DNA from: Rhizobacter sp.
Lineage (GTDB): Bacteria; Pseudomonadota; Gammaproteobacteria; Burkholderiales; Burkholderiaceae_C
DNA: 64,000 bases
Assembly: GCA_019635355.1 (NCBI GenBank)
Contig: JAHBZQ010000001.1
Span: 1,736,001 to 1,800,000 of the forward strand
Reading direction: 5' to 3'
Made by a program: the position numbers and the translations under genes. The notes under the pieces are model-generated. The model worked only from the letters and a program-made list of their open reading frames with translations, made no database searches and was not told where the DNA came from. Below, piece by piece: positions 26,849 to 36,243 of the stretch. Numbering within the stretch: position 1 is the stretch's first letter; the number at the start of each line of letters is the position of its first letter.

Positions 26849-27994
26849 ATGTTCCGTTCCTTGCTGGCCCGCCTTGCCGACCGGGTGCTCACCACCGAGC
26901 CCCGGGCGCGCGGCCGCCTGGCGATCTGGCTGACCTCGGTCAGCACCTACCTGCTCTACAACGGCATCCTCTGGGTGCAGGTGGCGCTCGGCTACACCCC
27001 GGCGCACGTGGGCTGGGCCCTCTCGGCGGCCACCGGCATCGCCAACCTGATCCTCTACTTCGGCGTGCGGCACGAGTGGGGCCCGCGCTGGGACCGCTCG
27101 CTCGGCGGCATCCAGCTGCTCGTGGGCATCGTCTTCATGTGGCTGTGCTACGCCACCGCGGGGCCGGCCGCACCGGCCACCGTCATCGTGGTGGCAAGCC
27201 ACATCGTCTACGCGATGTTCGCGATGCCGCCGCGCCAGGTGTGGCAGCTCGTGGCCCTCTCGCTCGGCGGCCTGGCGGGCACGATGCTCCTGAGCCACCT
27301 GCTGCAACCGGAGCGCTACCCACCGGGCGAGCAGCTCGTCTCCTTCCTCTACGCCTCGCTCGTGGTGGTGCTGATCGCGCGGCTGGCCGCCATCGTGGCG
27401 CGCATGAACGAAGGCCTGCGCACGCAGAGCCGCGAACTCGCCCACGCGCTGGAGCGTGTGCGCCAGCTCGCCACCCGCGACGACCTCACCCAGGTGCACA
27501 ACCGCCGCCACATCACCGAGCTGATGGGCATCGAGCAGAACCAGCACGAGCGCAGCGGCAGCTCGCTGTGCGTGGCCCTGCTCGACATCGACCACTTCAA
27601 AGCCGTCAACGACAACCTCGGCCACCAAGCCGGCGACGAGGTGCTGCGCCGCTTCGCACAAGCCACGCAATTGGCGCTGCGCACGAGCGACCTGCTCGGC
27701 CGCTGGGGCGGCGAAGAGTTCATCGTGGTGTTTCCCGACACCTCGCTCGACGACGCCCGCGTGGCACTGCTGCGTGTGCGCGACCAGCTGCTGCGCACCG
27801 ACTTCCGCCACGGCACGGTGGAGCTGCGCGTGACCTTCTCGGCCGGCCTCGTGTGCATCCAGCCGGGCGAGAACATCGAGCAGGCGGTGGAGCGCGCCGA
27901 CCAGGCCATGTACCGTGCCAAGACCCAAGGGCGCGACTGCGTGATGGCCGACGTGCCGGCGAGCCCGAGCGCCCACGTCGCGCGCATCGCCTGA
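26849..27994 (+). CDS. Membrane diguanylate cyclase (GGDEF), with I-site
   Basis: A 381-aa protein that makes cyclic di-GMP. Six hydrophobic segments fill residues about 25-190 (for example LLVGIVFMWLCYATAG and LVSFLYASLVVVLIARLAAIV). A short coiled linker (NEGLRTQSRELAHALERVRQ) leads to the catalytic domain with ATRDDLTQVHNRRH, the LDIDHFKAVND loop and the active-site G287-G-E-E-F291. An inhibitory I-site RxxD (R278-D281) lies five residues before it, so product feedback is expected. The membrane part has no named sensor fold. The ATG follows the P450 gene by about 110 bases. It is the first of two GGDEF proteins in the window. Confidence 0.93.
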   Translation: MFRSLLARLADRVLTTEPRARGRLAIWLTSVSTYLLYNGILWVQVALGYTPAHVGWALSAATGIANLILYFGVRHEWGPRWDRSLGGIQLLVGIVFMWLCYATAGPAAPATVIVVASHIVYAMFAMPPRQVWQLVALSLGGLAGTMLLSHLLQPERYPPGEQLVSFLYASLVVVLIARLAAIVARMNEGLRTQSRELAHALERVRQLATRDDLTQVHNRRHITELMGIEQNQHERSGSSLCVALLDIDHFKAVNDNLGHQAGDEVLRRFAQATQLALRTSDLLGRWGGEEFIVVFPDTSLDDARVALLRVRDQLLRTDFRHGTVELRVTFSAGLVCIQPGENIEQAVERADQAMYRAKTQGRDCVMADVPASPSAHVARIA

Positions 27995-28058
27995 GCCAGG
28001 CCGCACGGACAATACGGGCCCCGGCGGGCACGACCCGCCCAAGCCCTGACCGCCGCGC

Positions 28059-28682
28059 GTGAGCCTGCTCCCCCTCTTCCTGGACGATGCCCTCGTCGTC
28101 GTCGACAAGCCCGCCGGCCTGCCCTCGGTGCCCGGCCGGCCCGCCGAGCTGCACGACTGCATGGCCTCGCGGGTGCAGGCCGAGTGGCCCGATGCGCTGG
28201 TGGTGCACCGGCTCGACATGGCGACCTCGGGCCTGCTCGTCTTCGCGCGCCACAAGGCCGCCCAGAGCGCCCTCGGCACCGCCTTCGCGCAGCGCGGCGT
28301 GGCCAAGCGCTACGTGGCCGTGGTGGCCGGCGAGATGGCCGACGACGCGGGCGAGATCGACCTGCCGCTGATCGCCGACTGGCCCAACCGGCCGCTGCAG
28401 AAGGTCGACCACGCGCTCGGCAAACCCTCGCTCACCCGCTACCGCGTGATCGAGCGCCAGCCGGGCCTCACCCGCGTGGCGCTCATGCCGCTCACCGGCC
28501 GCTCGCACCAGCTGCGTGTGCACCTGCTGGCGCTCGGCCACCCCATCGTGGGCGACACGCTCTATGCCCCGCCCGACGTGGCCGCGCGGTCACCCCGCCT
28601 GCTGCTGCACGCCCACACCCTCGCCTTCGCCCACCCAGTGAGCGGCGAGGCCCTGTCGTTCGAAAGCCCCCTGCCCTTCTGA
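28059..28682 (+). CDS. RluA-type RNA pseudouridine synthase
   Basis: A 207-aa enzyme that isomerises uridine in structured RNA. The catalytic Asp is D53 in VVHRLDMATSGLLVFA. LDDALVVVDKPAGLPSVPG, RGVAKRYVAVVAG, and LTGRSHQLRVHLLALGHPIV with GDTLYA complete the family pattern. There is no S4 domain and the size is that of RluA itself (about 219 aa), which modifies 23S rRNA and some tRNAs; the position modified here is not certain. The start is a GTG at 28059, because no ATG precedes the first strand. The stop overlaps the following MFS start by one base (TGATG), so the two are coupled. Confidence 0.9.
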   Translation: MSLLPLFLDDALVVVDKPAGLPSVPGRPAELHDCMASRVQAEWPDALVVHRLDMATSGLLVFARHKAAQSALGTAFAQRGVAKRYVAVVAGEMADDAGEIDLPLIADWPNRPLQKVDHALGKPSLTRYRVIERQPGLTRVALMPLTGRSHQLRVHLLALGHPIVGDTLYAPPDVAARSPRLLLHAHTLAFAHPVSGEALSFESPLPF

Positions 28683-29923
28683 TGTCCACGTCCACGCCCC
28701 CGATCGCTTCCGACGCCACGCCCCTGCGCACCCTGCCGGCCTTCATGCGCTTCTGGTACGCGCGGCTCACCGGCACCACCGGCAACCAGATGCTGATGGT
28801 CGCGGTGGGCTGGCAGATGTACGACCTGACCGGCAGCGCCTGGGACCTCGGCCTCGTCGGTCTGCTGCAGTTCCTGCCCGCGCTGCTGCTCACGCTGGTG
28901 GCCGGCCACGTGGCCGACCGGCACGACCGCAGCCGCATCCTCGCGATCGCGATGGCCACGCAGACGGTGGTGGCCCTGGTGCTGATGCTGGCCACGCACG
29001 GCCACTGGGCGAGCCGCGGGCTGCTGCTCGCGCTCTCGGTCGCCATCGGCACGGCCAAGGCCTTCCAGATGCCGGCGCAGCAGGCGCTGGTGCCGTCGCT
29101 CGTGCCGGCGAGCGTGCTGCCGCGGGCCCTGGCCTTCAGCTCGGCCGGCATGCAGGCGGCCATCATCGGCGGGCCGGCGCTCGGCGGCTTCATCTACGTG
29201 GCGGGGGCCGACGTGGTCTACGCCACCTGCGCCGCATGCTTCGTCGCGGCGGGCGTGCTCTTCCTGCGCATCGGCCACCCGCACGCGCCGCCACCGAAGG
29301 AGCCGGTGTCGCTGCGCACGGTGCTCGCGGGCTTCCAGTTCATCTGGCAGCGGCCGGTGGTGCTGGGCGCGATCTCGCTCGACCTCTTCGCCGTGCTGCT
29401 GGGTGGCGCCACCGCGCTGCTGCCGATGTTCGCGAAAGACGTGCTGCACGTCGGCCCCTGGGGCCTGGGCCTCCTGCGCGGGGCGCCGGCTGCGGGTGCC
29501 CTGTGCATGTCGCTCGTGCTCACGCGCTGGCCGATCTCGCGCCGCGTGGGGCATGCGATGTTTGCGGCGGTGGCGGTGTATGGCGTGGCGACGATGGTGT
29601 TCGCCGTGTCGACCTCGTTCGTGCTCTCGCTCATCGCGCTGTGGGTGAGCGGCGCAGCCGACATGGTGAGCGTGGTGATCCGCCAGTCGCTCGTGCAGCT
29701 GGAGACGCCCGATGCGATGCGCGGGCGGGTGGCGGCGGTCAACTCGATCTTCATCGGTGCATCCAACCAGCTGGGCGAATTCGAGTCGGGTGCGACGGCC
29801 GCCCTGCTCGGGCCGGTGGGCTCGGTGCTGCTGGGCGGGGCGGGCACCCTCTTCATCGCAGGGCTTTGGTTCAAGCTCTTCCCCGACCTCGCGCGGCGTG
29901 AGCGCCTCACCGAACGCGCCTGA
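28682..29923 (+). CDS. MFS exporter (EntS/MFS_3-like)
   Basis: A 413-aa membrane protein with about twelve helices. RFWYARLTGTTGNQMLMVAVG and GWQMYDLTGSAWDLGLVGLL are the characteristic start of the EntS-like group. The motif-A loop is GHVADRHDRSRILAIAM. A later repeat has SLDLFAVLLGGATALLPMFA and a final MRGRVAAVNSIFIGASNQLG, again group-specific. These transporters export siderophores or other small molecules, but no siderophore genes are nearby. The ATG shares a base with the previous stop, so it is translated with the pseudouridine synthase, an apparently chance operon partner. A hairpin follows 17 bases after its stop. Confidence 0.9.
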   Translation: MSTSTPPIASDATPLRTLPAFMRFWYARLTGTTGNQMLMVAVGWQMYDLTGSAWDLGLVGLLQFLPALLLTLVAGHVADRHDRSRILAIAMATQTVVALVLMLATHGHWASRGLLLALSVAIGTAKAFQMPAQQALVPSLVPASVLPRALAFSSAGMQAAIIGGPALGGFIYVAGADVVYATCAACFVAAGVLFLRIGHPHAPPPKEPVSLRTVLAGFQFIWQRPVVLGAISLDLFAVLLGGATALLPMFAKDVLHVGPWGLGLLRGAPAAGALCMSLVLTRWPISRRVGHAMFAAVAVYGVATMVFAVSTSFVLSLIALWVSGAADMVSVVIRQSLVQLETPDAMRGRVAAVNSIFIGASNQLGEFESGATAALLGPVGSVLLGGAGTLFIAGLWFKLFPDLARRERLTERA

Positions 29924-29940
29924 GCCGATCGCGCGAACTG

Positions 29941-29961
29941 CCCGGTAAAGCACCGGGTTTT
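29941..29961 (+). terminator. Probable terminator after the MFS exporter
   Basis: CCCGGT pairs with ACCGGG around AAAGC (29941-29957) and is followed by TTTT. It lies 17 bases after the MFS stop. The stem is short, but position and T-run support termination. Confidence 0.5.
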
Positions 29962-30027
29962 CACAAACGTTCACCAACGATACCGGGCAGATACTCCGCG
30001 CTCATCTCGGCACGGAGGAGGGTCCCC

Positions 30028-33000
30028 ATGACGGCATCGAACGCCAATCGCCCCAACTTTCTCTACCCGGCCGGCTCGGTGCTGATGCACCCGCCGCTTC
30101 AGTTGAAGAACTCGGAGATGTATGGGTTCTTCGTCAAGGGCGATCTCGCCAAGCTGCAAGCCACCGTCGACTCGACGCTCACCGCCGTGGCCGGCGGCGA
30201 GATGCGCTTCCAGGTGTTCTCGCCCTTCGTGATGCTCACCTTCACCAAGGTGCACAAGGCCTACTCCACCTGGCCCAGCGACGAAGTGAAAGGCTGGGGC
30301 GAAGAGGTCGACATCATCACCTGGGTGATGGTGGGCCAGATCGACAAGGGCAGCGACAAGATCAGCCGCATCTTCTCGTACCCGTGCCACATCTTCGTCG
30401 ACAGCTGCATGGCGCTCATCAACGGGCGCGAGCTCTTCGGCTACCCCAAGTACCAGTGCCAATACGAGATGCCCGAGCCGGGCCAGCCGGCGCGGCACCT
30501 GTCGCTCTCGGCCGAGGGCTTCCAGCCCTTCTCGCCCGACTCCCGGCTCAGCTTGCATCCGCTGATCGAGGTCGACGCCACCACCCACCGCCACGGCGTG
30601 CGCAAGCTCGGCGGGCTGCTCGAGCTGATCGAAGAAGGCATCGAGCTCTTCGCGGCCAACCTGCCGGCCATGCTCGAGATGGACAAGGAGGCCTGGGCGC
30701 AGATCGCCGGCATGCTGCGCAGCCCGGGCTGCGAGCAGATCTTCCTGAAGCAGTTTCCCGATGCCTCGGGCATCAAGGCCGTCTACCAGGCCATCGTCTC
30801 GGCGCCGGCCAAGGTCAACGCGGTGCATGCGGTCGAGGTCTACGACGACGACTACGAGGTCACGCTGCACGAGTTCGCGAGCTTCCCGCTGCACGAGTCG
30901 CTCGGGCTGCAGATTGGCGCACAGCCCGGCATCCTGCCCTTCCACATCAGCTTCGACTTCGAGGTGACGCCGGGCGAGGTGATCCACGACAACTCGGTGG
31001 TGGCGCCGAAGAAGATCGCCATCCTCGGGGGCGGCGTGTCGGCGATGACGGCCGCCTTCTACCTGACCGACCAGCCCGGCTGGCAGAACCAGTACGACAT
31101 CACCGTCTACCAGATGGGCTGGCGCCTCGGCGGCAAGGGCGCGAGTGGGCGCAACGCGCAGATCGGCCAGCGCATCGAGGAGCACGGGCTGCACATCTGG
31201 TTCGGCTTCTACCAGAACGCCTTCCGCACCATCCAGAAGGCCTACGCCCTGCTCGACCGCCCGCCCGGCGCACCGCTCGCCACCTGGCAAGACGCCTTCA
31301 AGCCGCAGCACTCGTTCTGCCTTAGCGAGCTGATCGACGACCGCTGGCGCCAGTGGCTGATCGACACGCCGATCATGCCCGGCGTGCCCGGCCACAGCGA
31401 TGAAGACGTGACGCTGTGGGACATCGCCCTCACCATGTACGAGTGGGTGAAGATGTGGCTCGCCGAGCTCGACGCGAAGCACGGCGCGGTGAAGGTGACG
31501 ACCACCGCCACCACCACCGTGGCGGTGGCCGAGACCGCAGGCGGCTGGCTCGAAGCCATCGCCGAGCGCATCGAGCGCAAGGTCGAGACCATCGCCTCCG
31601 ACGTGCACAGCGTGTTCGAGGCCGCCTGGGCCTTCGTGCAGGGCCTGCCCGGCCTCGACGGGCAAGACGCTCACGACCACGCCTTGCAAGCAGCCACGCT
31701 CAAGGGCGTGCGCGCCGCGCTGCAGGAGCGCTACCGCGCCGACGCCGAAGACTCGAACGCTGCCGACGACCTGCGCCACCTCTACATCTGCATCGACCTC
31801 GCACTCGCCTCGCTGATCGGCATGCTGGAAGACGGCGTGTTCGTGCACGGCTTCGACGTCATCAACGACATCGACCTGCGCGACTGGTTCATCAAGCACG
31901 GCGCCAACGAGAAGATCAGCGTCGACTCGGCCCCCATCCGCGGCCTCTACGACCTCGTCTTCGCGTATGAAGACGGTGACTACGACCGGCCCAACATCGA
32001 AGCCGGCACCATGCTGCGCGGCATCTTCCGCATGACCTGCGCCTACCAGGGCGGCATCATGTGGAAGATGCAGGCCGGCATGGGCGACACGGTGTTCACG
32101 CCCTTCTACGAAGTGCTCAAGAAGCGCGGCGTGAAGTTCAAGTTCTTCCACAAGGTCGAAGAGATCGTGCCCGAGCCCGGCACCAACCTTGCCGGGCAGA
32201 TCCGCATCACGAAGCAGGTCGACGTGCCGGGGGGTGACTACGACCCGCTGGTGCCGGTCAAAGGCCTGGCCTGCTGGCCCAGCACGCCGAAGTACGAGCT
32301 GCTCGACAAGGCGCAGGCCGCGCTGCTGCAGCAAGGCAAGGTCAACCTCGAGTCGAACTGGAGCAACTGGCCCGAGCTCTACCAGCAGACCTTCCACAAG
32401 CCGCTGCCCACCGTCACGCTGCAGCGCGGCGTCGACTTCGACGAGATCGTGTTCGGCATCGCGCAAGACAGCCTGCAGCTCATCTGCCCGCAGATGGTGG
32501 CGGGCAGCCTCACCATGCAATCGGCCTGCGCCAACGTGAAGACGGCCGCCACCCAGGCCTACCAGGTGTGGCTCAACAAGGACATGCACCAGCTCGGCTG
32601 GGCGTACTACGGCCGCGACGACGAGTCGCCCGTGCTCACCGCCTTCACCGAGCCCTTCGACACCTGGGGCCCGATGGACCAGACGCTGCCGCGCGAAGAC
32701 TGGCCCAAGCCCTACCAGCCGAAGAACGTGTCGTACTTCTGCAGCGTGCTGCCGGTGAAGGCGTACCCGCCGTTCAGCGACCACGCCTACCCCGCACGCA
32801 TGGCCGCCGATGTGAAGCTCGGCGCGATCGACCAGCTCAAGCACCAGATCTACAACCTGTGGCCAGCGGTCGCGACGCCGCAGGGCTTCGACTGGTCGAC
32901 GCTCGTCGACATGAACGGCGGCGTGGGCGAGAAGCGCTTCGACAGCCAGTACTGGCGCGCCAACGTCGACCCGTCGGAGCGCTACGTGCTCTCGGTGGTC

Positions 33001-33183
33001 AACAGCACGAAGCACCGGCTGCTCACCGACAACACCGGCTTCTCGAACTTCTACGTCACCGGCGACTGGATCCGCACCGGCATCAACGCGGGCTGCGTCG
33101 AAGCCGCGGTGATGGCCGGCATGCAGACCTCGCGCGCCATCAGCGGTTACCCGAAGGTGATCGTGGGCGAAAAAGACATGTGA
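30028..33183 (+). CDS. Acetoacetate-decarboxylase-like / FAD-dependent oxidoreductase fusion
   Basis: A 1051-aa protein with no signal peptide. Residues about 1-320 resemble acetoacetate decarboxylase: GRELFGYPKYQ contains K141 at the place of that enzyme's Schiff-base lysine (ELSAYPKKLG), but the second lysine is Y142. From residue 330 a dinucleotide fold begins (IAILGGGVSAMTAAFYL, YQMGWRLGGKGASGRN), as in phytoene-desaturase/amine-oxidase flavoproteins. Residues about 490-560 insert a Thr-rich linker and helices. The C-terminal flavin motif is FYVTGDWIRTGINAGCVEAA. CGGAGGAGGG precedes the ATG. A dedicated terminator lies upstream and a GGDEF gene downstream. The fusion could decarboxylate or bind a keto-acid and oxidise or desaturate the product; the substrate is unknown. 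Confidence 0.88.
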   Translation: MTASNANRPNFLYPAGSVLMHPPLQLKNSEMYGFFVKGDLAKLQATVDSTLTAVAGGEMRFQVFSPFVMLTFTKVHKAYSTWPSDEVKGWGEEVDIITWVMVGQIDKGSDKISRIFSYPCHIFVDSCMALINGRELFGYPKYQCQYEMPEPGQPARHLSLSAEGFQPFSPDSRLSLHPLIEVDATTHRHGVRKLGGLLELIEEGIELFAANLPAMLEMDKEAWAQIAGMLRSPGCEQIFLKQFPDASGIKAVYQAIVSAPAKVNAVHAVEVYDDDYEVTLHEFASFPLHESLGLQIGAQPGILPFHISFDFEVTPGEVIHDNSVVAPKKIAILGGGVSAMTAAFYLTDQPGWQNQYDITVYQMGWRLGGKGASGRNAQIGQRIEEHGLHIWFGFYQNAFRTIQKAYALLDRPPGAPLATWQDAFKPQHSFCLSELIDDRWRQWLIDTPIMPGVPGHSDEDVTLWDIALTMYEWVKMWLAELDAKHGAVKVTTTATTTVAVAETAGGWLEAIAERIERKVETIASDVHSVFEAAWAFVQGLPGLDGQDAHDHALQAATLKGVRAALQERYRADAEDSNAADDLRHLYICIDLALASLIGMLEDGVFVHGFDVINDIDLRDWFIKHGANEKISVDSAPIRGLYDLVFAYEDGDYDRPNIEAGTMLRGIFRMTCAYQGGIMWKMQAGMGDTVFTPFYEVLKKRGVKFKFFHKVEEIVPEPGTNLAGQIRITKQVDVPGGDYDPLVPVKGLACWPSTPKYELLDKAQAALLQQGKVNLESNWSNWPELYQQTFHKPLPTVTLQRGVDFDEIVFGIAQDSLQLICPQMVAGSLTMQSACANVKTAATQAYQVWLNKDMHQLGWAYYGRDDESPVLTAFTEPFDTWGPMDQTLPREDWPKPYQPKNVSYFCSVLPVKAYPPFSDHAYPARMAADVKLGAIDQLKHQIYNLWPAVATPQGFDWSTLVDMNGGVGEKRFDSQYWRANVDPSERYVLSVVNSTKHRLLTDNTGFSNFYVTGDWIRTGINAGCVEAAVMAGMQTSRAISGYPKVIVGEKDM

Positions 33184-33309
33184 CAACAGATGTGACAAAC
33201 GCGCCCTGAAAAACCGTCGACTTGCGCACGGAGTGGCCCGCTCCGGCGCGCAGATGGCTGTGCTTTTGTTACATTCCAGGCCACCCAAAGGAACGGAGGG
33301 GTCGCCTCA

Positions 33310-35007
33310 ATGCCAGGGTTGTCGTCAAGCCCTCTGGGCCGTGCGCTGCGCGGCCTGCTCATCGCCTGCGCCATGCTGGCGACATGGCTCTGTGGCACCC
33401 CGGTCCACGCGCAACCCGCGCCGATCTCGCTCAACGCCGACGCCGAATCCGAGATCTCCACACGCGGCCAGCTCTACGCCGCGCAAGACGAAGCCCCACC
33501 CGCCGACGCGAGCCAGCTCGCCGCCTGGCTCGCCAAGCACAAGCAGGTCGAGCGGGTGAGCCTCTTCGGTGGCGCCTACTGGTTCTTCGCCACCATCCAG
33601 AACGACACGCTGCAGACACGCTGGGTGGTCGACCCGACCGGCACGCTGATGGAGCGCATCGAAGTGCGCGTGTATGCCGAAGGGCGGCCGGTGCAATCGT
33701 TCATCACCGGCTACAACGCCAACAGCAGCTACATGCTGCACTACGGCGGCAACATCGAGCTGCCGCCAGGCGCGGTAGCACAAGTGCTGCTGCGCATCGA
33801 GAGCCGCTATTTCGCGCGCTACCCGAGCATCTACATCGCAAGCCAGGCCAGCTACCAGAAGACGGTGGTCGCCGAGAACGTGCTCACGCTGTGCGCGCTG
33901 GGCGCGATGCTGGTGCTGGCGCTGTACAACCTCTTCGTCTTCCTCGGCGTGCGCGACAAGGCGCTGCTGTACTACGCGCTGTACCTGCTGGTCGCCACCC
34001 TGTCGTGGGCGATGACGCTGCACGTGCTGTCCGACTGGGTGGGCTGGCGTGGCCTGTCGTGGCACTACGTCATGTTCTTCCTGTCGTCGGTGTTCAACAG
34101 CCTCTTCTTCCTGGAGTTCCTGCGCCTCAAGGAGCACGCGCCGCGGCTCGCGTGGTTCGCGCGCGGCAACATCCTGGTGGCGCTCGCGCTCACGCCGGTG
34201 TGCTTCATCTCGGTGGCCTATGCCCACCTGCTGGCCACCGCCGTCATCTCGGTCTCGCTCGTCACCGCGCTCATCTCCGGGATGATCCGCCTCGGCCAGG
34301 GCTTCCTGCCGGCGCGCTACTTCCTCGCCGCCTTCTTCGCACTGCTGCTGCCGGCCATCCTCATCCTGCCGGCGAACTTCGGCCTGGTGCCGAGCGTGAT
34401 GCGCAACATCGAGCTCTTCACCCTGCTCGGCGCCACCACCGACGCCGTGCTGCTCGCCTTCGCGCTGGCCGACAAGATCCGCCTGCTCGGCCGCGAGAAA
34501 GACGCCTACATGGCGCAGCTCAACGACGCGCTCACCCAGGCCAGCACCGACTCGCTCACCGGCATCGGCAACCGCCACGCCTTCGACCGCGCGCTCACCA
34601 ACATGACCCACGTGCCCGGCGACCCCACGGCTTCGCAGCGGGTGATGCTGGTGATGATCGACCTCGATGGACTGAAGCGCATCAACGACGAGCGTGGCCA
34701 CGCGCATGGCGACAGCCTGCTGCGCGAATTCGCCCAGGCCCTGAGCGTGGTGAAGGAAGACGGCATGGGCGTGTTCCGCCTCGGCGGCGACGAATTCGCC
34801 GTGCTGGGCGAGCGCCACCAGGAAGACCTGGTGCGCCACACCCTGGTGCTCGTCGAGCGCAAGCTGCACGAGGCGGGCTACCCCGACGCCGGCATCAGCT
34901 ACGGCATCGCCTTCGGCTCCGAGATCAACTCGGGCTCGCAGCTGCTCATGCACGCGGATGCGCGCATGTACCTGCACAAAACGGCCAAGCGCACCCAGCC
35001 CGCCTAA
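33310..35007 (+). CDS. 7TMR-DISM diguanylate cyclase (GGDEF), no I-site
   Basis: A 565-aa inner-membrane protein. After a signal peptide (LLIACAMLATWLCGTPVHAQ), residues about 35-190 form a periplasmic 7TMR-DISMED2-like sensor (GGAYWFFATIQND, IEVRVYAEGRPVQSFITGYN, LRIESRYFARYPSIYIAS). Seven membrane helices follow (about 195-390). The catalytic domain has TDSLTGIGNRHAFDRAL, MIDLDGLKRINDERGHAHGD and G492-G-D-E-F496. The position of the inhibitory RxxD, five residues earlier, is occupied by other residues, so product inhibition is probably absent. The DISM fold binds carbohydrates or similar ligands. GGAGGGG precedes the ATG. Its stop overlaps the convergent rsgA by four bases. Confidence 0.93.
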   Translation: MPGLSSSPLGRALRGLLIACAMLATWLCGTPVHAQPAPISLNADAESEISTRGQLYAAQDEAPPADASQLAAWLAKHKQVERVSLFGGAYWFFATIQNDTLQTRWVVDPTGTLMERIEVRVYAEGRPVQSFITGYNANSSYMLHYGGNIELPPGAVAQVLLRIESRYFARYPSIYIASQASYQKTVVAENVLTLCALGAMLVLALYNLFVFLGVRDKALLYYALYLLVATLSWAMTLHVLSDWVGWRGLSWHYVMFFLSSVFNSLFFLEFLRLKEHAPRLAWFARGNILVALALTPVCFISVAYAHLLATAVISVSLVTALISGMIRLGQGFLPARYFLAAFFALLLPAILILPANFGLVPSVMRNIELFTLLGATTDAVLLAFALADKIRLLGREKDAYMAQLNDALTQASTDSLTGIGNRHAFDRALTNMTHVPGDPTASQRVMLVMIDLDGLKRINDERGHAHGDSLLREFAQALSVVKEDGMGVFRLGGDEFAVLGERHQEDLVRHTLVLVERKLHEAGYPDAGISYGIAFGSEINSGSQLLMHADARMYLHKTAKRTQPA

Positions 35008-36086
35008 CGCTCTCCGCGCTTGCTCTTCGAGCGCTCGCGGCCGGCGCGCATCAGCGTCTTCCATTGCGACAACTGCGCCTGCCGCTCGAGTGCGGTGAGC
35101 GTGTCGCGCCGCAGCTCGCGTTGCAGCTTCTGGTAGTTGCGCAGGCGATCGGGCGACACGCCGTCGCGCACCGCACAGCCGGGCTCGGCACCATGCTGGC
35201 AATCGCGGAAGCGACAGTGCGGCGCGAGCGCGGCGATGTCGCCGAACACCGCATCGAGCGAGGCTTCGTCGACATCGGGCCGCAGCGTGCGCACACCCGG
35301 GGTGTCGATCACGCAGGCTCCACCCGGCAGGCGGTGCAGCGAGCGCGAGGTGGTGGTGTGCTTGCCGCGGCTGTCGTGCTCGCGCACGGCCCCCGTGTCT
35401 TGCACCGCCGTGCCCAGGAGCGCATTGGTCAGCGTCGACTTGCCGGCGCCCGACGAGCCGAGCAGCACCAGCGTCTGGCCCCTGCCGAGCCAGGGCGCAA
35501 GGGATCGCGCGTTCGCCGGGTCTCGCCCGTCGAGCGCCAACATCTCCAGGCCCCGCGGCAGGCGCTCCCGCAACTCGGCCAGGCCCTGTTGCACCCGCTC
35601 GGGCGGCACCACGTCGGCCTTGGTCAGCACCACCACGGGTGTCACGCCCTGGGTCTGCACGAGGGTCAGGAAACGCTCGAGCCGCCGCGGGTTGTAGTCG
35701 TCGTCGAGGCCCATCACGAGCAGCGCAGTGTCGACGTTGCTCACGACCGGATGGCGGCGGCCATCGGCGTCGCGGCGGGCGATGTGCGTGAGCGGCGCGA
35801 GGCGCTCGTGCACCCAGGGCTCGCCGTGCGCGTCGGGTGCGAGCAGCGCCCAGTCGCCCACCGCGAGTGCGGTGCCGGCCTCCGCCAGGTCACGCACCAG
35901 GCGCGGCAAGGCGCGCACGCGGGCCTCGTGTTCGCCGTCGTGCACCACGAGCGTCTCGCGGTGCACCTCGGTCACACGCACGAGGCGCTGCGGCTCTTCA
36001 GAGTGGGAGGAAAAGGCGAAGGCCGCCTGGGCCATCGCCGGAGTCAAACCGATCGAGCGCAGCGGCTCGACAGTGAAGTCGATCAT
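35004..36086 (-). CDS. rsgA: Ribosome small-subunit GTPase RsgA
   Basis: A 360-aa late 30S assembly factor. An N-terminal OB-fold (RLVRVTEVHRETLVVHDGEH, then AVGDWALLA) is followed by a circularly permuted GTPase with motif order G4 (VVLTKADVV), G1 (LLGSSGAGKSTLTNALLG), G2 (RGKHTTTSRSLHRLPGG) and G3 (VIDTPGVRTL). The C-terminal zinc finger is present: CRFRDCQHGAEPGC. The tail is basic (RERSKSKRGER). This longer form, with an extra 25 residues before the OB-fold, is common in some beta-proteobacteria. Upstream lies a 274-base stretch with one short ORF. It converges on the GGDEF gene with a four-base overlap. Confidence 0.95.
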   Translation of the reverse strand: MIDFTVEPLRSIGLTPAMAQAAFAFSSHSEEPQRLVRVTEVHRETLVVHDGEHEARVRALPRLVRDLAEAGTALAVGDWALLAPDAHGEPWVHERLAPLTHIARRDADGRRHPVVSNVDTALLVMGLDDDYNPRRLERFLTLVQTQGVTPVVVLTKADVVPPERVQQGLAELRERLPRGLEMLALDGRDPANARSLAPWLGRGQTLVLLGSSGAGKSTLTNALLGTAVQDTGAVREHDSRGKHTTTSRSLHRLPGGACVIDTPGVRTLRPDVDEASLDAVFGDIAALAPHCRFRDCQHGAEPGCAVRDGVSPDRLRNYQKLQRELRRDTLTALERQAQLSQWKTLMRAGRERSKSKRGER

Positions 36087-36243
36087 GATGAGATCTGTCT
36101 TCCATCGTCAGGAATGCGAACGCCGGCACACGGCGCCAAGGCCATGTGCGGCAACGGTGGATGGAAGGGTCGTCGGCAGCAGCGTGCGGGCGCTGCGGCG
36201 ACAGCTCAGATCTCGGACGGGATCAGAGAACTGCCAGCGCGGC

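Noticed and set aside
29971..33288. 1105-codon open frame opposite the decarboxylase-like/flavoprotein fusion
   Set aside because: High third-position GC leaves opposite frames open. The product is a His/Arg/Val-rich mixture with no motif, while the plus strand shows complete domains.
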